A DNA stretch of 64,000 bases. It comes from Melanocharis versteri (lineage: Eukaryota > Chordata > Aves > Passeriformes > Melanocharitidae). Below, piece after piece: positions 1 to 12,950 of the stretch; within the stretch, counting starts at the first letter, position 1; each line of letters starts with the position of its first letter. The notes under the pieces are model-generated. The model was not told where the DNA came from and did no database searches. It was given only the letters and a program-made list of their open reading frames with translations. The position numbers and the translations under genes are program-made. The DNA lies in NCBI GenBank assembly GCA_013397845.1, contig VZTG01000087.1, positions 1,000,481 through 1,064,480 of the forward strand, written 5' to 3'.

Positions 1-2978
1 TGGGCTGCTCCCCCCCCCTGCCCCCCCCCCCCCCTCCCCCCCCCCTGCCAGCCGCTGACATTTAACGTGATTAATATCACCTGGCATCTTTCAATCTTTT
101 TTGCCGGTTCTGGTGGCCAAAAAGCGTGGAACGAGCCTCCCCCACACCCGCTGCCCACTCCCCTGCTGCCTGTGCGGCGGCAGATGGGAAGCCGGGTGCC
201 TGCCGAACAGCCAGGGAGAAGGCGCTTCCCCCCCTCTCCCCTCCCCAAAGGTCACCAGTAAATAGCAGCTGCACATCAACCATTAATAATTTTGCAAATA
301 ATTTGCTCTGTGACAAGGATGCTGGAGCGGCAGCTCGGAGATGAGGATCATGGCTCGGGGATGCAGCCCAGCCCGGCATCAGGGGGATCATCCAGCACAA
401 CTCGGCTGCATGGGGTAGAATGGGGAGTTCAGTCTCCCGTCCAGCCTTCGTCTGGCTGCAGGGATATGGATGGTGTTTGCTGGGATGGCCCTGAAACCCT
501 GCCAGATGAGGGTACTGGCCACAATCCCTTTCCAGAGGGAACTTGGGGTCAGCAATGGTTCAGTCGGCCATGTGGCTCCAGCTGTCGGTGCCCTGGCTGC
601 CAACTTGGAAGGACCAGCAAGAGCTGGAGAGAGGGCTGGATGGGGAAAAGCTCAGAAAGAGGGAAGAAATTGAACGAAAGGGGTGAGACACAGTGTGTGT
701 GCATTTAGAGAAGCATCAGGAAGAGGTACTCTGAAGACAGAGAAATGAAAAAGCTATAGGGAGAAAAGTTACAGAGGGAAGAAAATAGCAGCAGGGAGAA
801 AAGCAGGAGGAAGAGGGAGGTAAAAAAAAGTACTCAGTCACTACTGAATAATTTAGGGCAGGCTATCGGGGGCTAGTGAGAGTGACAAAATCTCCCAGCC
901 TTTTCTTTTTTCATCATTAACAGATGGAGCCGTGTATGAAAGCATGGACGTAGGCTCCAAACCCGCAGCTCGAGCAATCAAAGCGTGTGGCAGACAGCAG
1001 CGTGCCAGCCTCCGCTGTAGCCAGGCGGCCTGAAAGGATGAGAAAAGCTCTGGAGCCCACAGGATGTGGCCATAGAGGCAAAGGCAACCCCATCCCACCA
1101 GTGCTGCTTCCTGCCGATGCAGCCAGCTCAACCTGGGTACAAATGCAGGCAGCCCCAGGTGGGAATTATCCCTGCCAGGAGGATGAGAATTAACCTTTCC
1201 ACTTCCCTTCCCTCCTGCCATCTCTACCCTGCCTTTCATCCAGTGCATCCCCAAGACCCCTTCAAAAACAAAAAAGCGAAATAGTTAAAGCCCCTTTCCC
1301 ACTGGCTAACCCCTCAATTTTGCAAAGACCAAAGGTAGGATGCTCTTTGCTGGGCACTTTTCCCTTCCCAGAGAGGTTTTGCTCACTGCAAGAGCATCCT
1401 CAGTGCTGCTGGAGCAAGCCGGCAGTGAGAGCTGGCATTTGGTCAAGGCTGGCAGGTGTCCCCAGCACAACCTCTCTTTTCTTGCTGGGTTTTGCTTTTC
1501 CAGGTTGGTTTTCCTCACAGAACCCATGGGTTTGCCCCGGCAGACCCTGCTGGCAGCTCTTGCAGACCTTGGGGCATCACAGCTTCCGTTTTATTTGTAG
1601 CCTGAGCATGTTGTTGCCCAGAGTGGGTACATTTGTGCTCACACCAACACCATCTTCTCGCTTTTCCTCTCCCTGCTGTTCCCATCCGCCAAGGCTGCAT
1701 CCTGCCTAGCCAAACCTGACTTTCTTCCAGCCTTCCCCTCCCCTCTGTTGTTCATGACGGGTAGCAAAGATGAGGGGTGACATGCGTAGGCATCCCTCCC
1801 CTTCAGCTTTGTGTGCATGATTATCAGGTCCTGTCCAGCCTGGAGAAGCTGGATGTAAGGAAGAAGAAAAAGCGGGAAGCCACAACCACAGATGAGCGTG
1901 CTGACCTCCTCCAGGCCAGCTCTGAGGCTGGAGGGAGGCTGTTCAGGTCAACAGGGATGGTATCCCCCATGTCCTGCCAGCACAAGCCATGTGAATGTCC
2001 AGGGCTGAAGCAGCCACGCAGATCCCTCAGTGCCAGAGGAGCCAAGGCAAGGGTCTCCATGGCTGCTCCAGCACCTCTGGGAAGGTCTGGCAACACAGAG
2101 AAGGTGGTCGTCATCTTTCAGAGCCCACTGATGTGCTAGGGACACGGGGAAAGAAGAGAGCTCCTATTTACAGAGAAACCCCAGGAGCATGGCAAAGGGT
2201 CACTTCCTCCCTTCCAGACTGTTTTTTTTCCAGCTGGGATGGGGTCTCCCAGTAAGGTGGGATCTGGGGTCTTTGCAGAGTGCAGCAGCAGGTGGGAGTC
2301 TCTTCACCAGCTGCCGTGTTGGATTTGCCATGGGATGAGTTTCAGTCTGAGTGTTAACCCTGATGGGACAAGACAGGCTCGATGTCCCCAGGTGATGGCT
2401 CATGCCTGGAGGACCAGAGACATGACAGCCTGGCACCAGTCCCACTTCTCCCTGGCATCCTGGTGGCCCGGGAGAGGCTGGCTTATGGAGAGCTACCTGG
2501 CACACGTGCACGCACCCCCGCACGCCAGCTGAGCTGGGCTAAGAGGATTACAGCCCCATTTAGTGCTGTTAATGTGCTGGCTATAGGTAAGCAGCCTCAC
2601 GAGCAGCAGGAGTGGTTGGGAGCTCCAAGGTCCTTCCCACACTGTTTCCTCGTCATGGGAGGCTGCCTGCAGGAGCAGAGCCAAGGGATGACCCAAACAT
2701 CCCATCCTTGCTCTGTCTCTGGAGCAGCAGAAGGTCATTAAGAGCAGCCAAGCTTTTTTTTGCAGTAATGAGCTCAATGAGGGCTCTGAGATGGGAGGTA
2801 CAAAGTCAGCTGGAGGCTCTTGGAGAAGACCCCAGTGCGGATATGGGACTGTCATCCCAGCACTACCTGTAGTGCTGCAGGCTGGGCATGTCCTTATTTA
2901 AACTCTTATAGTGACACTGTGCTGAGTTTTCTCCTTTGTCCCTCCTGTTCCCTCCATCGTGGCTGCTGCCAAATGCAG
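1..2978 (+). other. NPTXR: NPTXR intron 1 (3' part)
   Basis: This stretch lies directly upstream of the NPTXR exon 2 acceptor. I find no signal-anchor or N-terminal coiled-coil exon here, so NPTXR exon 1 must lie left of the window. The reading frames are short and not protein-like. The first 45 bases are a C homopolymer run. Positions 55-110 and 259-310 are AT-rich islands in otherwise GC-rich sequence, with homeodomain/POU-type words, and could be regulatory elements. Confidence 0.6.
10..45. repeat. C-rich low-complexity run
   Basis: This is a nearly pure C tract with a few T interruptions at the left edge of the window. Such tracts are prone to sequencing and assembly error, so base counts here should not be trusted. 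Confidence 0.9.
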
Positions 2979-4714
2979 CAGGAGCTGCCAGCCCGCACCA
3001 ATGGCTCAGCACCCACTGCCCCGGCACTTGCCCGTGACGCCCTCCACACCAAGATGGAGCAGCTGGAGGAGCAGCTCCTTTCCAAGATCCTGACCCTGCA
3101 GAAGGAGCGCCAGGCCGCCAGCACTGACCGCAGCCAGCAGCAGCACAACATCGAGAAGGAGCTGAACTCCCTCCAGAACCGGGTGACGGAGCTGGAGCAC
3201 GGTGAGTCCTGCCCAACAGGGATGGAGGTGGGGCAGGGGGTTCCTACCCCGAGGTACATCGCAAGGAGAGCCCCAGGACAGGTCACCCTCATCCCAGTTA
3301 CATGTGCTGACCTTCCTCTCTCCTTCCTGTCCTTGACATATAGGACCACTGGGCTACAGCCCTCCTGATGCCTTCAAGGTGACCATCCCGGTGCAGAACA
3401 ACTACATGTACGCCCGCATGAAGAAGAGCCTGCCGGAGCTCTACGCCTTCACCATCTGCATGTGGCTGAAGTCCAAGGCCCTGGCAGGCATTGGCACCCC
3501 GTTCTCCTACTCTGTGCCGAGCCAAGCCAACGAGATCGTGCTGTTGGAGTGGGGCTCTAACCCCCTGGAGCTGCTCATCAATGACAAGGTCAGCCCAGCT
3601 GCAGGAGGGGCAGGAGAGAAAACCCTGCCTTCATCTTCTCTGCTTCAGTCCCCCTAGGAAATTATATTGCTGGGGGATATCACTGGTGTGGGGGAGCTGG
3701 GAGGAAGGGGCCCTAGGTTTATGGTGGGAGGCAGGAGGATGAGCGGGATGGCACATTGGGGTGAGTTTTGAGAGGGAAAAGCAGCACATCTGAATGTCTG
3801 TAGATTTTGGGAAGCCACCACCACAAGGGTGCACTGCTTGCTCTGCGAGGGGCTGGGGAGACCCTGGGGTCCCCCAACAGTCCTACCGAGCACCGGGATC
3901 TTGCTCTTCTCTCAAAGGTTGCCCAGCTGCCACTGAATCTGAAGGACAAGGCCTGGCACCACATCTGCGTGGCATGGACCACTCGGGACGGCAAGTGGTC
4001 GGCGTACCAGGATGGTGAACAGCGGGGTGCCGGAGAGAACCTGGCCTCCTGGCACGCCATCAGGCCCCAGGGCATCGTCATCCTGGGTCAGGAGCAGGTA
4101 GGTACCAGTTCGACACCGAGAGCTGCCAGTTAGCATCGCTCTAGTGGGAACTGGCCGGGGGGAAAAGCCCCCAGATGGGGCGAGGGGAGGGGGCAGCGCG
4201 GGCAGGAGCGCTCAGCAGGGCAGTTGGCTCTCCTGCCTGTTCATCTGACCTCCAGGCTGGCCATGTGTGCTCATTGCCTTCTCTTCCCTCTCCTTATCCC
4301 TTTGGCCTCCTTGCCTTGTCTTCCTTGAATCTCTTCCATGCATCCATCCGCTCCTCTCCTTACCATCAAGCACCTTACTCTGCTTCTCCCCAAACTTCTC
4401 CCTGTCCCCCTTGCCCTGTTTGCCCACTGGATGCATGTTCCTCCTCTTCTCTTCATCCCTGTCCAACCACCTCTCCTGCTCTTTCCCAGGACACCCTGGG
4501 GGGCCGCTTTGATGCCACACAGGCCTTCGTGGGAGAGCTGGCGCAGTTTGGCGTGTGGGACCACATGCTGGCCCCAGCAGAGATCCTGGGCTTGGCTAAC
4601 TGCACCTCCCACCTCCAAGGGAATGTGATCCACTGGGATGACCAGGCGGTGGAGGTCTTTGGAGGTGCCAGCAAGGCGGGCTTTGCCGCCTGCGAGGAAG
4701 GGAGGAAGGCATGA
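2979..4714 (+). CDS. NPTXR: Neuronal pentraxin receptor, exons 2-5 (5' partial)
   Basis: NPTXR is a membrane-anchored synaptic pentraxin that assembles with NPTX1/2 and clusters AMPA receptors. Coding exons: 2979..3201, 3344..3588, 3918..4097, 4490..4714 (TGA at 4712), giving 290 C-terminal residues. Exon 2 encodes the end of a coiled coil (QLEEQLLSKI, EKELNSLQNRV) after an NGS glycosylation site. Exon 3 opens the pentraxin domain (NNYMYARMKKSLPELYAF). Exon 4 carries the pentraxin signature HHICVAWTT, whose Cys pairs with the Cys in the exon 3 motif TICMWLKS. Exon 5 has DTLGGRFDATQAFVGELAQF, the conserved NCT sequon and an end, EEGRKA, resembling human NPTXR KGRAKA rather than NPTX1/2. All introns are GT-AG with matching phases. 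The exon encoding the N-terminal anchor is outside the window. Position next to DNAL4 supports NPTXR over its paralogues. The exon 2 acceptor could be 3 bases further on (tandem CAGCAG). Confidence 0.93.
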
Positions 4715-6185
4715 GTGGCCCCCAGCCCTCTCCCCAGTGCCAAGGAGCCCGGTGGCAGCCCCAAAGCAGGGAGCCCCTTTCTCCCCTCCCAGACCAGTAA
4801 GCCTTGCTGGGGCAATGCTTGAGCCCCCTGTGTTGGTGTCCCAGGAGGGAGAGGGGCCCCTGGAAGCCTCCGTGTTGTCCCTGTGCTGGTGCTGTGGCTT
4901 GTCCTCATTCCTGGCAGGCTGGCTCCTGAGTCTCCTCTTGCCTCACTTCTGTTTTGGGAGGACCTCACTGTACCTGCAGGTGTCCTTGGTACGGTGAGGG
5001 TCCTCACCTCGTCAGACCTAACAGGGAGTGGGAAGGAGAACTTTGTCTACTTTGAGTGCAGTCCAGCCTCAGTGGGATGCCAGGGTGCAGGCATCACCTG
5101 AACACATCCCCTTTCCTTATTTATTTCTAGCAACCTCAATGTCTGGTTTTATGAGCCTGCATTCCAGGATCTCACCTCGAGCCCCATCCTTCTCCTGCTG
5201 CCCTGGTTTTTCAAATGTGGCCCCAGGGAAGCTGAGGGAGAATGGCAGAGAGTCAGTGGGAAAGCACCTACCCCCCTGCACCCCTTTGCCTGCCTCTGCT
5301 GCCTGTTTGGGCAGGGCTGCCTGAGGGGATGCAGGCTTTTGAGGCAGAGGGAAGAGAGCACTCCCGACCACCTCCAAGCTGGGGGACGGGTCAGCCACCA
5401 AGGGAATGGGGAGAAAGGGGCAAAGCATCTCCCCCAGCGCTGGCCGAGGGGGAAAGAGTGCAGCACTGCCATCAAAGGGAGCAAAAGCAAGAAAAAAAGA
5501 GACGGAGGGTGGTGGTGGTCAGAGGAGCCCTGCCATCCATCCCCCAGTCTTCTGGTACTGGATTGGGCTACTGCCCTTGGTTCCACCCAGGTCCCCTTCT
5601 TTAGCTGCTCCTTGCCAGGAACAGGGCTGCCACCGGCCTTGGAACTGGGAGGGTGAAAGAGCGGGCTGGTGTTTTCCCTGTGGAGTGCCTGAGAATATGC
5701 TGTTTCCACATTGTGTGGTCACCAACATCTCGATATACGAGTGTGTGTATGTGCACATGTGTGTGTGTCTGGGGGTGGGGTGGGAGGGTTATTTTGGGGC
5801 TCTCATGGTTACTCAATGCAGTGTTCAGCTTCCAGTGTTCCCCCCTACCCCAAGTCCCACTTTGGGTGACAGCTGCCCCCGCCCCCGGGGGAGGCACAGC
5901 TGGCAGAAGGGACAGCCCTGCCACCTGCATCCCCCCGCCCAGGGTCTCTGCCAGTGCTGGGGTGGCTCAGCCCACTGGGGATGACACGGCGGGGATGGGG
6001 AGCAGCCCTCATGCCAAGTGGGAACACTGTGACCTTCGTGCACCCTGAGGAGCTGCCCCCTCTCCCTCGCTCGCTCGCGCGCTTTCTCTAATGCACGTTC
6101 GTGAAAAGGGCCCCTGACGTGCACCGTGTTGGGACATTTCTTTTGTAAAGCTGATCGTGAACAATAAACGTGATGTTTTCTGTTC
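4715..6185 (+). other. NPTXR: NPTXR 3' UTR
   Basis: Untranslated sequence runs from the NPTXR stop to just past the first AATAAA at 6163. It holds a short GT-rich run near 5740-5775 and no conserved reading frame. The cleavage site is inferred to lie about 10-25 bases after the signal. Confidence 0.75.
6163..6168 (+). terminator. NPTXR: NPTXR polyadenylation signal AATAAA
   Basis: A canonical AATAAA on the plus strand about 1.45 kb after the NPTXR stop, followed by a T/GT-rich stretch (gatgttttctgtt) of the kind that binds CstF. Confidence 0.8.
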
Positions 6186-9100
6186 GAGCCTCCTGTGCAG
6201 CGCGAGGTTGCTGGGGGGATGGACGGGACTGGCCAGCCCAAGCTGAGGAGGCCTTCCCCAGGGTGCTTAGGGATGCATCACTGAAGGGAATTGGCTGGGC
6301 CCACCACTGGCATTACAGGAATATTATCACAAGGGTTTGGTATTGTTTCCCCAGAGGGGCAGGGGGGTGGTGTCACAGTCTGGCCACTTTTGATCTACCC
6401 CACTGCAGAGCAGTATGGGGTACAGGCCGCTGCTGGTGGGGCATGAGGGCTGGGGGAAACACCTCTCCACAGAGGGAAGACGAAACGAGTGAGAAATCAT
6501 GGCCTCTAGGTCAGAGCATGAGAGCAAGGAACTCACATTGAGTATAAATCTAATTAGGTACTAGTAATGAGTTTCTGACCTAGCTAGGCATAAGATGGTT
6601 CAGGCACAGCTCTTGGAGCTCCTGTTGTAGAACAATTCGTGACCAGGTCTGCATGGTGCTTTTGCCCTTCAGTAGGTCCTGCTCCTCCTAGGAAAGGCAC
6701 AGCCTGACCAATATTTGGGGAAAACAGAGAACAAAGCCAGAGGACTGAGTTTTCCCCATTGCTGGCATGCTGGCAGGATCTCCTCCCTGAGTCAGAGCTG
6801 GCCCCCTCACTTCTCCTTCTGCAGGGTATTTAATGCCATAAAAGAAAGTCTGGCACTCTCACCTTCAGCACATCTCCACAAAGTTGAGGGCTTGTTTTGA
6901 AGAGAACGTATGTACTTCAGCTGGAACATTGGTTCAGGGGCCTTGCCGAGCTGGAGGCTCACACCCCCATTACTAAGAGGAGAGGGTTCAACAGGCGCCA
7001 TCTGCTCGTGTGCCCAAATAACAGCAGCATAATTAAGAAGGGTGACATTTTTTAGAGGAGGAAATGTCCAAAAACATTGCTGCAATCATAAACTCAGAAA
7101 GAGGTTAAATGCGGGGGGAAACTGGTCCAGAAGACCCTCCCATCAAAACTGCAGAAGCACTGCAAGAGGGCTCTAGGGGCTGCTGGCCAAGGCAGGAGAG
7201 ATGTGAGAGGATGAACAAGGATGGAAACAGTCTGGCCACTGATGTAGGCTATTGGCATAACACCCGACTCCTCCGGAGTCCGGAAACCCAGCCCACACTG
7301 AAATTGTGTGTAAATCCTCTCCAGAAAAGCAGAAACAAAGGAGACGCCAGGAGATGCTTGATCAGAGCCTTTGGTGCTGCCCTCCTCATCCCTGCCAAAT
7401 GATGCTGGCATGATTCTAATCCCAGCCATGTCCCTGGGATGTGGATCTGTCACTTCCGGAACAGGAGAATGGGGGGAGCCCCGTGGCACAGCTTCTGCAG
7501 GGCGAGCTCCTCTTCTCCAGAGGTTCACAGCCAGTTAGGCAGACCTGGGGGCACACAGGAAAACTCGGTAGAATTTTCCCAAACCTTTTAAAAGCTTCCA
7601 GCAAATGCCTCCACATAAGGCTCTTCAGGAAACAAAGGCATTATGGAGAGATTAGAAACTGGTTTGGAGACACAAATGAAGAGCAGAAATAAATATTTGA
7701 TTTCCATCCTGCCCTGGTTCTCTGCAGGAAGCAACGTCTGCTTCTTACCCATCTAGGGAGGAGGAGAGCAAGATGAGACCATTTCTTTTCGGTAAGCCAA
7801 GCCTTGCAAGAGCTGCAAACCTGCGACAGGGCTTAAAAGGTAGAGGAGATGACAAACCAATAGCGTCGCTGGCTGCAAGGAGTAATTACAATGACTTATG
7901 CATATTGCTTGCTTCTAAATTAACCAGGAGCACTCAGGAGAAGCCCCGTGTCTCTAAGGGCAGCTGGTTGGAAAACAACACGTGCACAGAAGAGATGAGG
8001 AACAACCAAGTCAGCCTTGGGGGAAGAGGGGGGGTAAAGAAGGAAATTTTCAACAATGGTGTGGAGATGGTTTTGTGGCCGTGGTACGTGCTTCAGCTGG
8101 CTGGCCGTGTTGTGTCCAGATATCCAGGATAGGAGGGGAAAGGTGGAGGGCACCCAAGAGATGGGCAGTGCAGGGCAGGGGCACCGCTGGGCTGTGGCAG
8201 TTCAGCAGGAGCTGGCACAAGAGGAGAGGGTGTGGGAGACAGGTGGGTGTGATGGATGCCACCCCCGTGCTGTCCTCTATCTCCTTGCCAAGGGGCTGTA
8301 AACACGCTTCGAGGAGANCCATTTCCTTTCCTAACCTGCAGGACTCACCGCTGCAGGGCTTTCTGCTAGCCAAGGGCTTAGCCAGACTAAAACACCACCC
8401 ACCCCACACTCCAGAAGGGTTTTGTCCTGCAGTGAAGAAGACCAAGTCAAACATGGCAACATGGAAACCTTCAGGTCTGATGGCTATTAGTTATTGTGTT
8501 TGAAAAAAGAATTCTGGAATTTCTCAACCCTTCCAGCCCCTGCCCCTCTTTCCAGAGGGCACCACCAGCCATGCAGGCTCTGCCTTCCCACGGACATGGG
8601 CAATCCCAGGACCCCTGACCTCAGAGCGGGCTTTGGGGGTGTCCTGTGCTCCTCAACACCTGCAGCCTCAGCAGAGTTTGCATGTCACAGCTCCCTGATG
8701 TGTGTCAGCCTCCTGGTGCCCCCGAATGAGGTCAAGCCAGCCCATACTTGCCCCCAGGAGGTGACTTCCAAAGTCCCCAATACCTGCTCTGCCCTAGCAA
8801 TGGGGTGCTGCCTAATTGCCTCCGTTCACCTCCCTGTCCTGCTGGGAGCCTCCGCTGCTCCCTCCCAGAGCCAGGAAGGCTCATTAAGACTCGTGCAGTG
8901 CTCGCGCAGGGAGCGCGCCACGATTCCGGAGCATCTGGCATGGGAACAGCCCCCGCACGGCTGCTAGAGCTGCAGCAGCAGACCTTACTAACAGCAGCTG
9001 CCGTTACTAGAGGTAGTAGCTACGGGACCACGCGGGGCACTGTGTCTCCCAGCAGACCTGACAGGCTGGGGCAGCAAGCTCCAGCCCCCCTGCTTTATCA

Positions 9101-11254
9101 CGAAGAGGAGATGGGGCACGGCAGAGCCTGTGCCCACAGGGACAACAGGGAAGTCCCAAAACCTGGCCAGAAGCAGGCAAGGAAAGAAAGAAAGAAAAGA
9201 AAGCTGTCTTCCGCCTGATGAAGAGTCGGCCTGCTGTCTGGTCAATGAAGATGGCTAAAAGAAAGCATGAGGCAGGATATTTATTACATATATGTATATT
9301 TTTCAGTCAATGGTTGCTTTTCTGTGCTCAGCTAAGGAGCACAACACACCCTCACGTCAGGAGGCAAATGGCACTTTGTTTCAATGTATTTCACTGTGGC
9401 TGCTGAAAACAAAGGGACGAAAGAGTTTCTACCTCTGATTAAGTGTCAAATTAGGCATGACCAACCAGAGCAAAGCAACAATTCCAGCTCCCTACAGATC
9501 CACAGGGGTGAATTGAAGCCTTGCTCTGGACTTGCTTTCACCTACAGAAGGGCACCTGGCCACTCGGTATTGGGAACTAAAGACCAGGTGCTGTGCTGTC
9601 TCTGCCTTCAGAGCCAGCAGCAAAAGGACCAGTACAGGTAACCTTTGTTGGCTCAACAAGGCTCTGACTGGCTTGCTGACTTATACAGAGGCAGCCTGTG
9701 GAAACCCTGCCCTTGAGGGTCCAGAAACCAACTGCTCACATTTTGTTAAGCCATAGTAGATGGAGACAGGCCAGCAGAACGCTCTCCTTCCTCAGGAGGC
9801 ATCTCTATCTCGCAGCCCCACTGAACCACCCACCACAATCACAAAAGCACTGTTTTTCCTATCTTTGGGCCTGCTGCAGTTTTTGTTTGGCCATTTTCCC
9901 TTGGCTTCTCACCTAGGAGCCACTGATGAATAATCCTCACAAGCAGTCTCAGCATTCTCCGAGGGAAACACTCCCTGGGGTCACATTGGTCAGAACCAAA
10001 GCACGTTTAATTGAACCCAGAATCACACAGACAAGCGTGCTCCCCCCTGCCCCACGCACGGAGGCACATGCACGCAAACACACCAGCTCACACTCGCTTG
10101 CTGCTTGGTAGTAAAACTGGGTGAACTACACAGGGATTAAAGCATAAAAAAACCCCCACAGCAAGAATACTGTGCTTGAAAGCGCTGTGTCCCTGGAGAG
10201 ATTAGAGTAGCTGCCTGGAGATAAAGTAATGATGATGGAAAGATCTTCTTCCTCGCAGAGATTCTCTTCCTAATTATCTTGTCTGAAAAGAAAAAATGAT
10301 GATCTCCCAGCTTTTATCTGTCTCTTGACAATTTTAGCTCTGTGCCTGCCTTGTTGCAAGAGGCCCAAAAGAGGAAGGAGAAGGAATTAGCCCAGGAGGC
10401 AGGAATGGCAGGAGAACGAGTGGCACAGGAGGCAGTGCTTCATTTTTGTCACCACTAGCAGTGACAGAAAAGGAAAAGATGAATGATCACTGCAGCTTTG
10501 TCTTTCCAAGCCCAAAGGCAGCTTCCCTGCCTCCAGCACTGCTCTGTCAGGCAAAGGACAGCCAGGAGGTCGGATTCACTGCTGAACCTGTGAAAGAGAT
10601 AACAAGGTGTTCTCCCCGTGATCACAGGGCAGAGCTTGGTGCTACAGTGACGGAAGAGGACTCCTGAGCTGGCAGGGGCAGGAGAGCACCCAGGTTGTTC
10701 CTCCCCCGCTCTTTTTCTTCTCAAACAGCAGGAAAGCAAATTCTTCTTTCAGCAGTTTCAAACACACACCAGCCAGAAGGACCACATGAAAAATCAGACC
10801 CATGAGCCACTCTGCAAGACAAGGATGGCCACTGATGGAAACCCAGGCATCACATCCAACAGCTGGAGCTTTGCACAGGAGGAGTTTTTCCCTTGGTATT
10901 ATCCTGGAGCTTGCTGCTTCTCCATCTGCGTTAATTTCAGGTGAATACAACCCTAGACTGCCCTGAAAACTGTTTAAGCCCTAGTTCAGAGGCAATCGGT
11001 GTTTGGCTAGCAGGGTGCAGAGACAACAGAGGTTTTGTAGCAAGCCCAGAGCCAAGCAAAACCTCAAAACAAACAGACATTACAAGCGCAAAGCTACGGA
11101 GAGCGGGAGGGAGGCGATTTTCTCAGTGTGGATGGGGGCTGGTTCTACAGGAGCTGTTCGCAAACTCGTGATTCATCCCCATAGCATCACTTTCTCCTTC
11201 TTTACACTCCTGTTGACATGCAAACACGAGCTGGTGCCTCTCCCACACAGTCAG
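6186..11254. other. NPTXR-DNAL4 intergenic region
   Basis: I see no gene in these 5 kb: the longer reading frames lack splice context, start context and protein-like composition. A small (GAAA)n run sits near 9181-9203. One ambiguous base is at 8318. AT-rich patches at about 7880-7925 (octamer-like ATGCATAT flanked by TAATTA) and 10200-10330 resemble conserved non-coding elements but cannot be proven here. Confidence 0.6.
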
Positions 11255-11735
11255 AACTGTGTCCAGCTCTGGAACCCCCAGTTCAGGAAGGACACTGGGG
11301 CATGTCCAGAGAAGGGCAATGGAGCGGGTGAAGGGTCTGGAGCACAAGTCCTGTGCAGCCGAAGGAGCTGGGATTGTTTAGCCTGGAGAGGAGGAGGCTC
11401 AGGGGAGACCGGATCACTTTCCAATTCCCCGAAAGGAGGCTGTGGCCGGGTGGGGGCCGTTCCCTTCTCCCAAGCAACCGGACAGGACAAGAAGACATAG
11501 CCTTAAGCTGCACCGGGGAGGTTCAGGTTGGACATTAGGAGGAACTTTTTCACAGAAAGTGATTAAACATTGCAATGGGCTGCCAGGGAGGTGGTGGAGT
11601 CACCGTCCCTGGAGGTGTTTAAGGAAAGACTGGATGTGGCACGCAGTGCCACGGTCTGGTTGCCATGGTGGTGTTCCGTCAGAGGCTGGGCTCGATGATC
11701 GCACTGATCTTTCCTAACCAGATTCTGTGATTTAT
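11255..11735 (+). mobile_element. CR1 LINE, 3' end fragment
   Basis: The sequence follows the avian CR1 3' region: a tgtgtccagctctgg block, a gagaagggcaatggag block, an agcctggagaggagg block, the gggctgccagggaggtggt block, and an ending resembling the CR1 terminal octamer repeat (gattctgtg). The element is truncated at its 5' end, as most CR1 copies are, and has no intact ORF. Boundaries are approximate. Confidence 0.88.
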
Positions 11736-11855
11736 AAAAAAACCAAAATGGCCCCAAATCGCTCCTTGTTCTTATATTTATCCTTGTTGTTTGAAAGCAA
11801 AAATAACTAGAACTAGGCCCCTAAGGCGTTTCAAGTCAGAAAAATATTAAGTTGC

Positions 11856-12045
11856 CGTTCGCCAGGCTGGAGGGCGGGGGGGGCGGCACGGCACAGGCGC
11901 TCCGCGGCCACCCCAGCGCCCCAAGGCCCCGCGCGGNGGGGTGGCGCCAGCCAGGCGGGGGTTCTGCCTTGCGGAGGTCGTGGTTTGGGACACCTGCGGG
12001 TCCCACGGCCCCCATGTGACCATTGGTGGTCTGACGTGGTGCTTT
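11856..12045 (+). promoter_or_regulatory. DNAL4: CpG-rich promoter of DNAL4
   Basis: A GC- and CpG-rich block begins abruptly after AT-rich DNA, about 0.9-1.1 kb before the DNAL4 start codon. It contains an inverted CCAAT box (ATTGG at 12022) and a CRE-like TGACGTGG at 12032. One base is unresolved (N at 11937). It is assigned to DNAL4 because that is the next plus-strand gene; the start site itself is not determinable. Confidence 0.65.
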
Positions 12046-12950
12046 GGCCGACAGCTCTATGTACGTGGCATAAATGATTGGTGTGTCGCCTGGCACCGTG
12101 TTTGTTGTGTTTTCCTTTTCATACGGGCTCAGCCTTGCTTCCCCTGGGTAGGAGAGGAAGATGCTTTGTTGTGAGTGAAAGAACGAGAGGGAGGACCGCG
12201 GTGAGATGCTCTGAATCGCTCAGTCAGTGCTGTGCCTCTGCGCTGCCCGAGTAGAGGCAGGCTGGTAATGAGGCCCTGAGGCACGTCCAGAGTTTTCCCA
12301 TATGGCCTTCCCCAGCTGACAAATGCTCGGGGATCTGAGGAGCAAGTGCACAAACGAGACCAAGATGTTCCTGTTAAACATTTCCGTCCAGACAAGTACG
12401 CACATTCTGTGCCTAAAATACTCTTACCCTTCTCTTGTCATGTGCAGTTTGAAACTCTTGCAGATAATAGTGTCCTGGGAAAATCCTTTTGGAATTAATC
12501 GAGAGTAGTAGCAGCTGATATATTGCTCTCTTGTCCTCTATTGAAAGCTGTGCCTTGGCTCAGCTCTTCCCTCAAGCTCCGCTGGTGCTTCTGGGAAGTG
12601 CTGTGCTCCTCACTTACAGAAGAAGATACGGTTTAATAATTTGTTTGCATTCATGGTCTATAAGCTAAGACTCTCAGCAGGGTGTGAAGGTGGTGTTGAG
12701 GAAATGGCGAGTGAGTGAGATAGCATGATATTCTCGTAACAGTTTCATTTGCCTTTTGTTTTAATTGAAAGCCATCTGTCTCTTGCCTGTGTTTGTTTTT
12801 GTTGAAGCAGTGTCCTCTAGGCCTAGAAGTGACTCCTCCTGCTGAAGAGAGGAACACAGAGCGCTGTTCCTCTCAGCTGGCTGTGCTGCAGCACTTTGCT
12901 GAACTCCAGGTAGCCTCTCCACCCCTTCCTGGAGTCTCTGTGGAAGGACC
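12046..12950 (+). other. DNAL4: DNAL4 5' leader / first intron
   Basis: This lies between the CpG promoter and the coding start. A plausible acceptor (T-rich stretch then gaagcag ending at 12810) could begin the ATG-containing exon, implying a non-coding first exon near 11.9-12.1 kb. No coding sequence is seen. Confidence 0.45.

Noticed and set aside
8494..9218. Overlapping plus-strand frames of about 157 codons between NPTXR and DNAL4
   Set aside because: Two overlapping frames of similar length, compositionally random, with no start context or homology.
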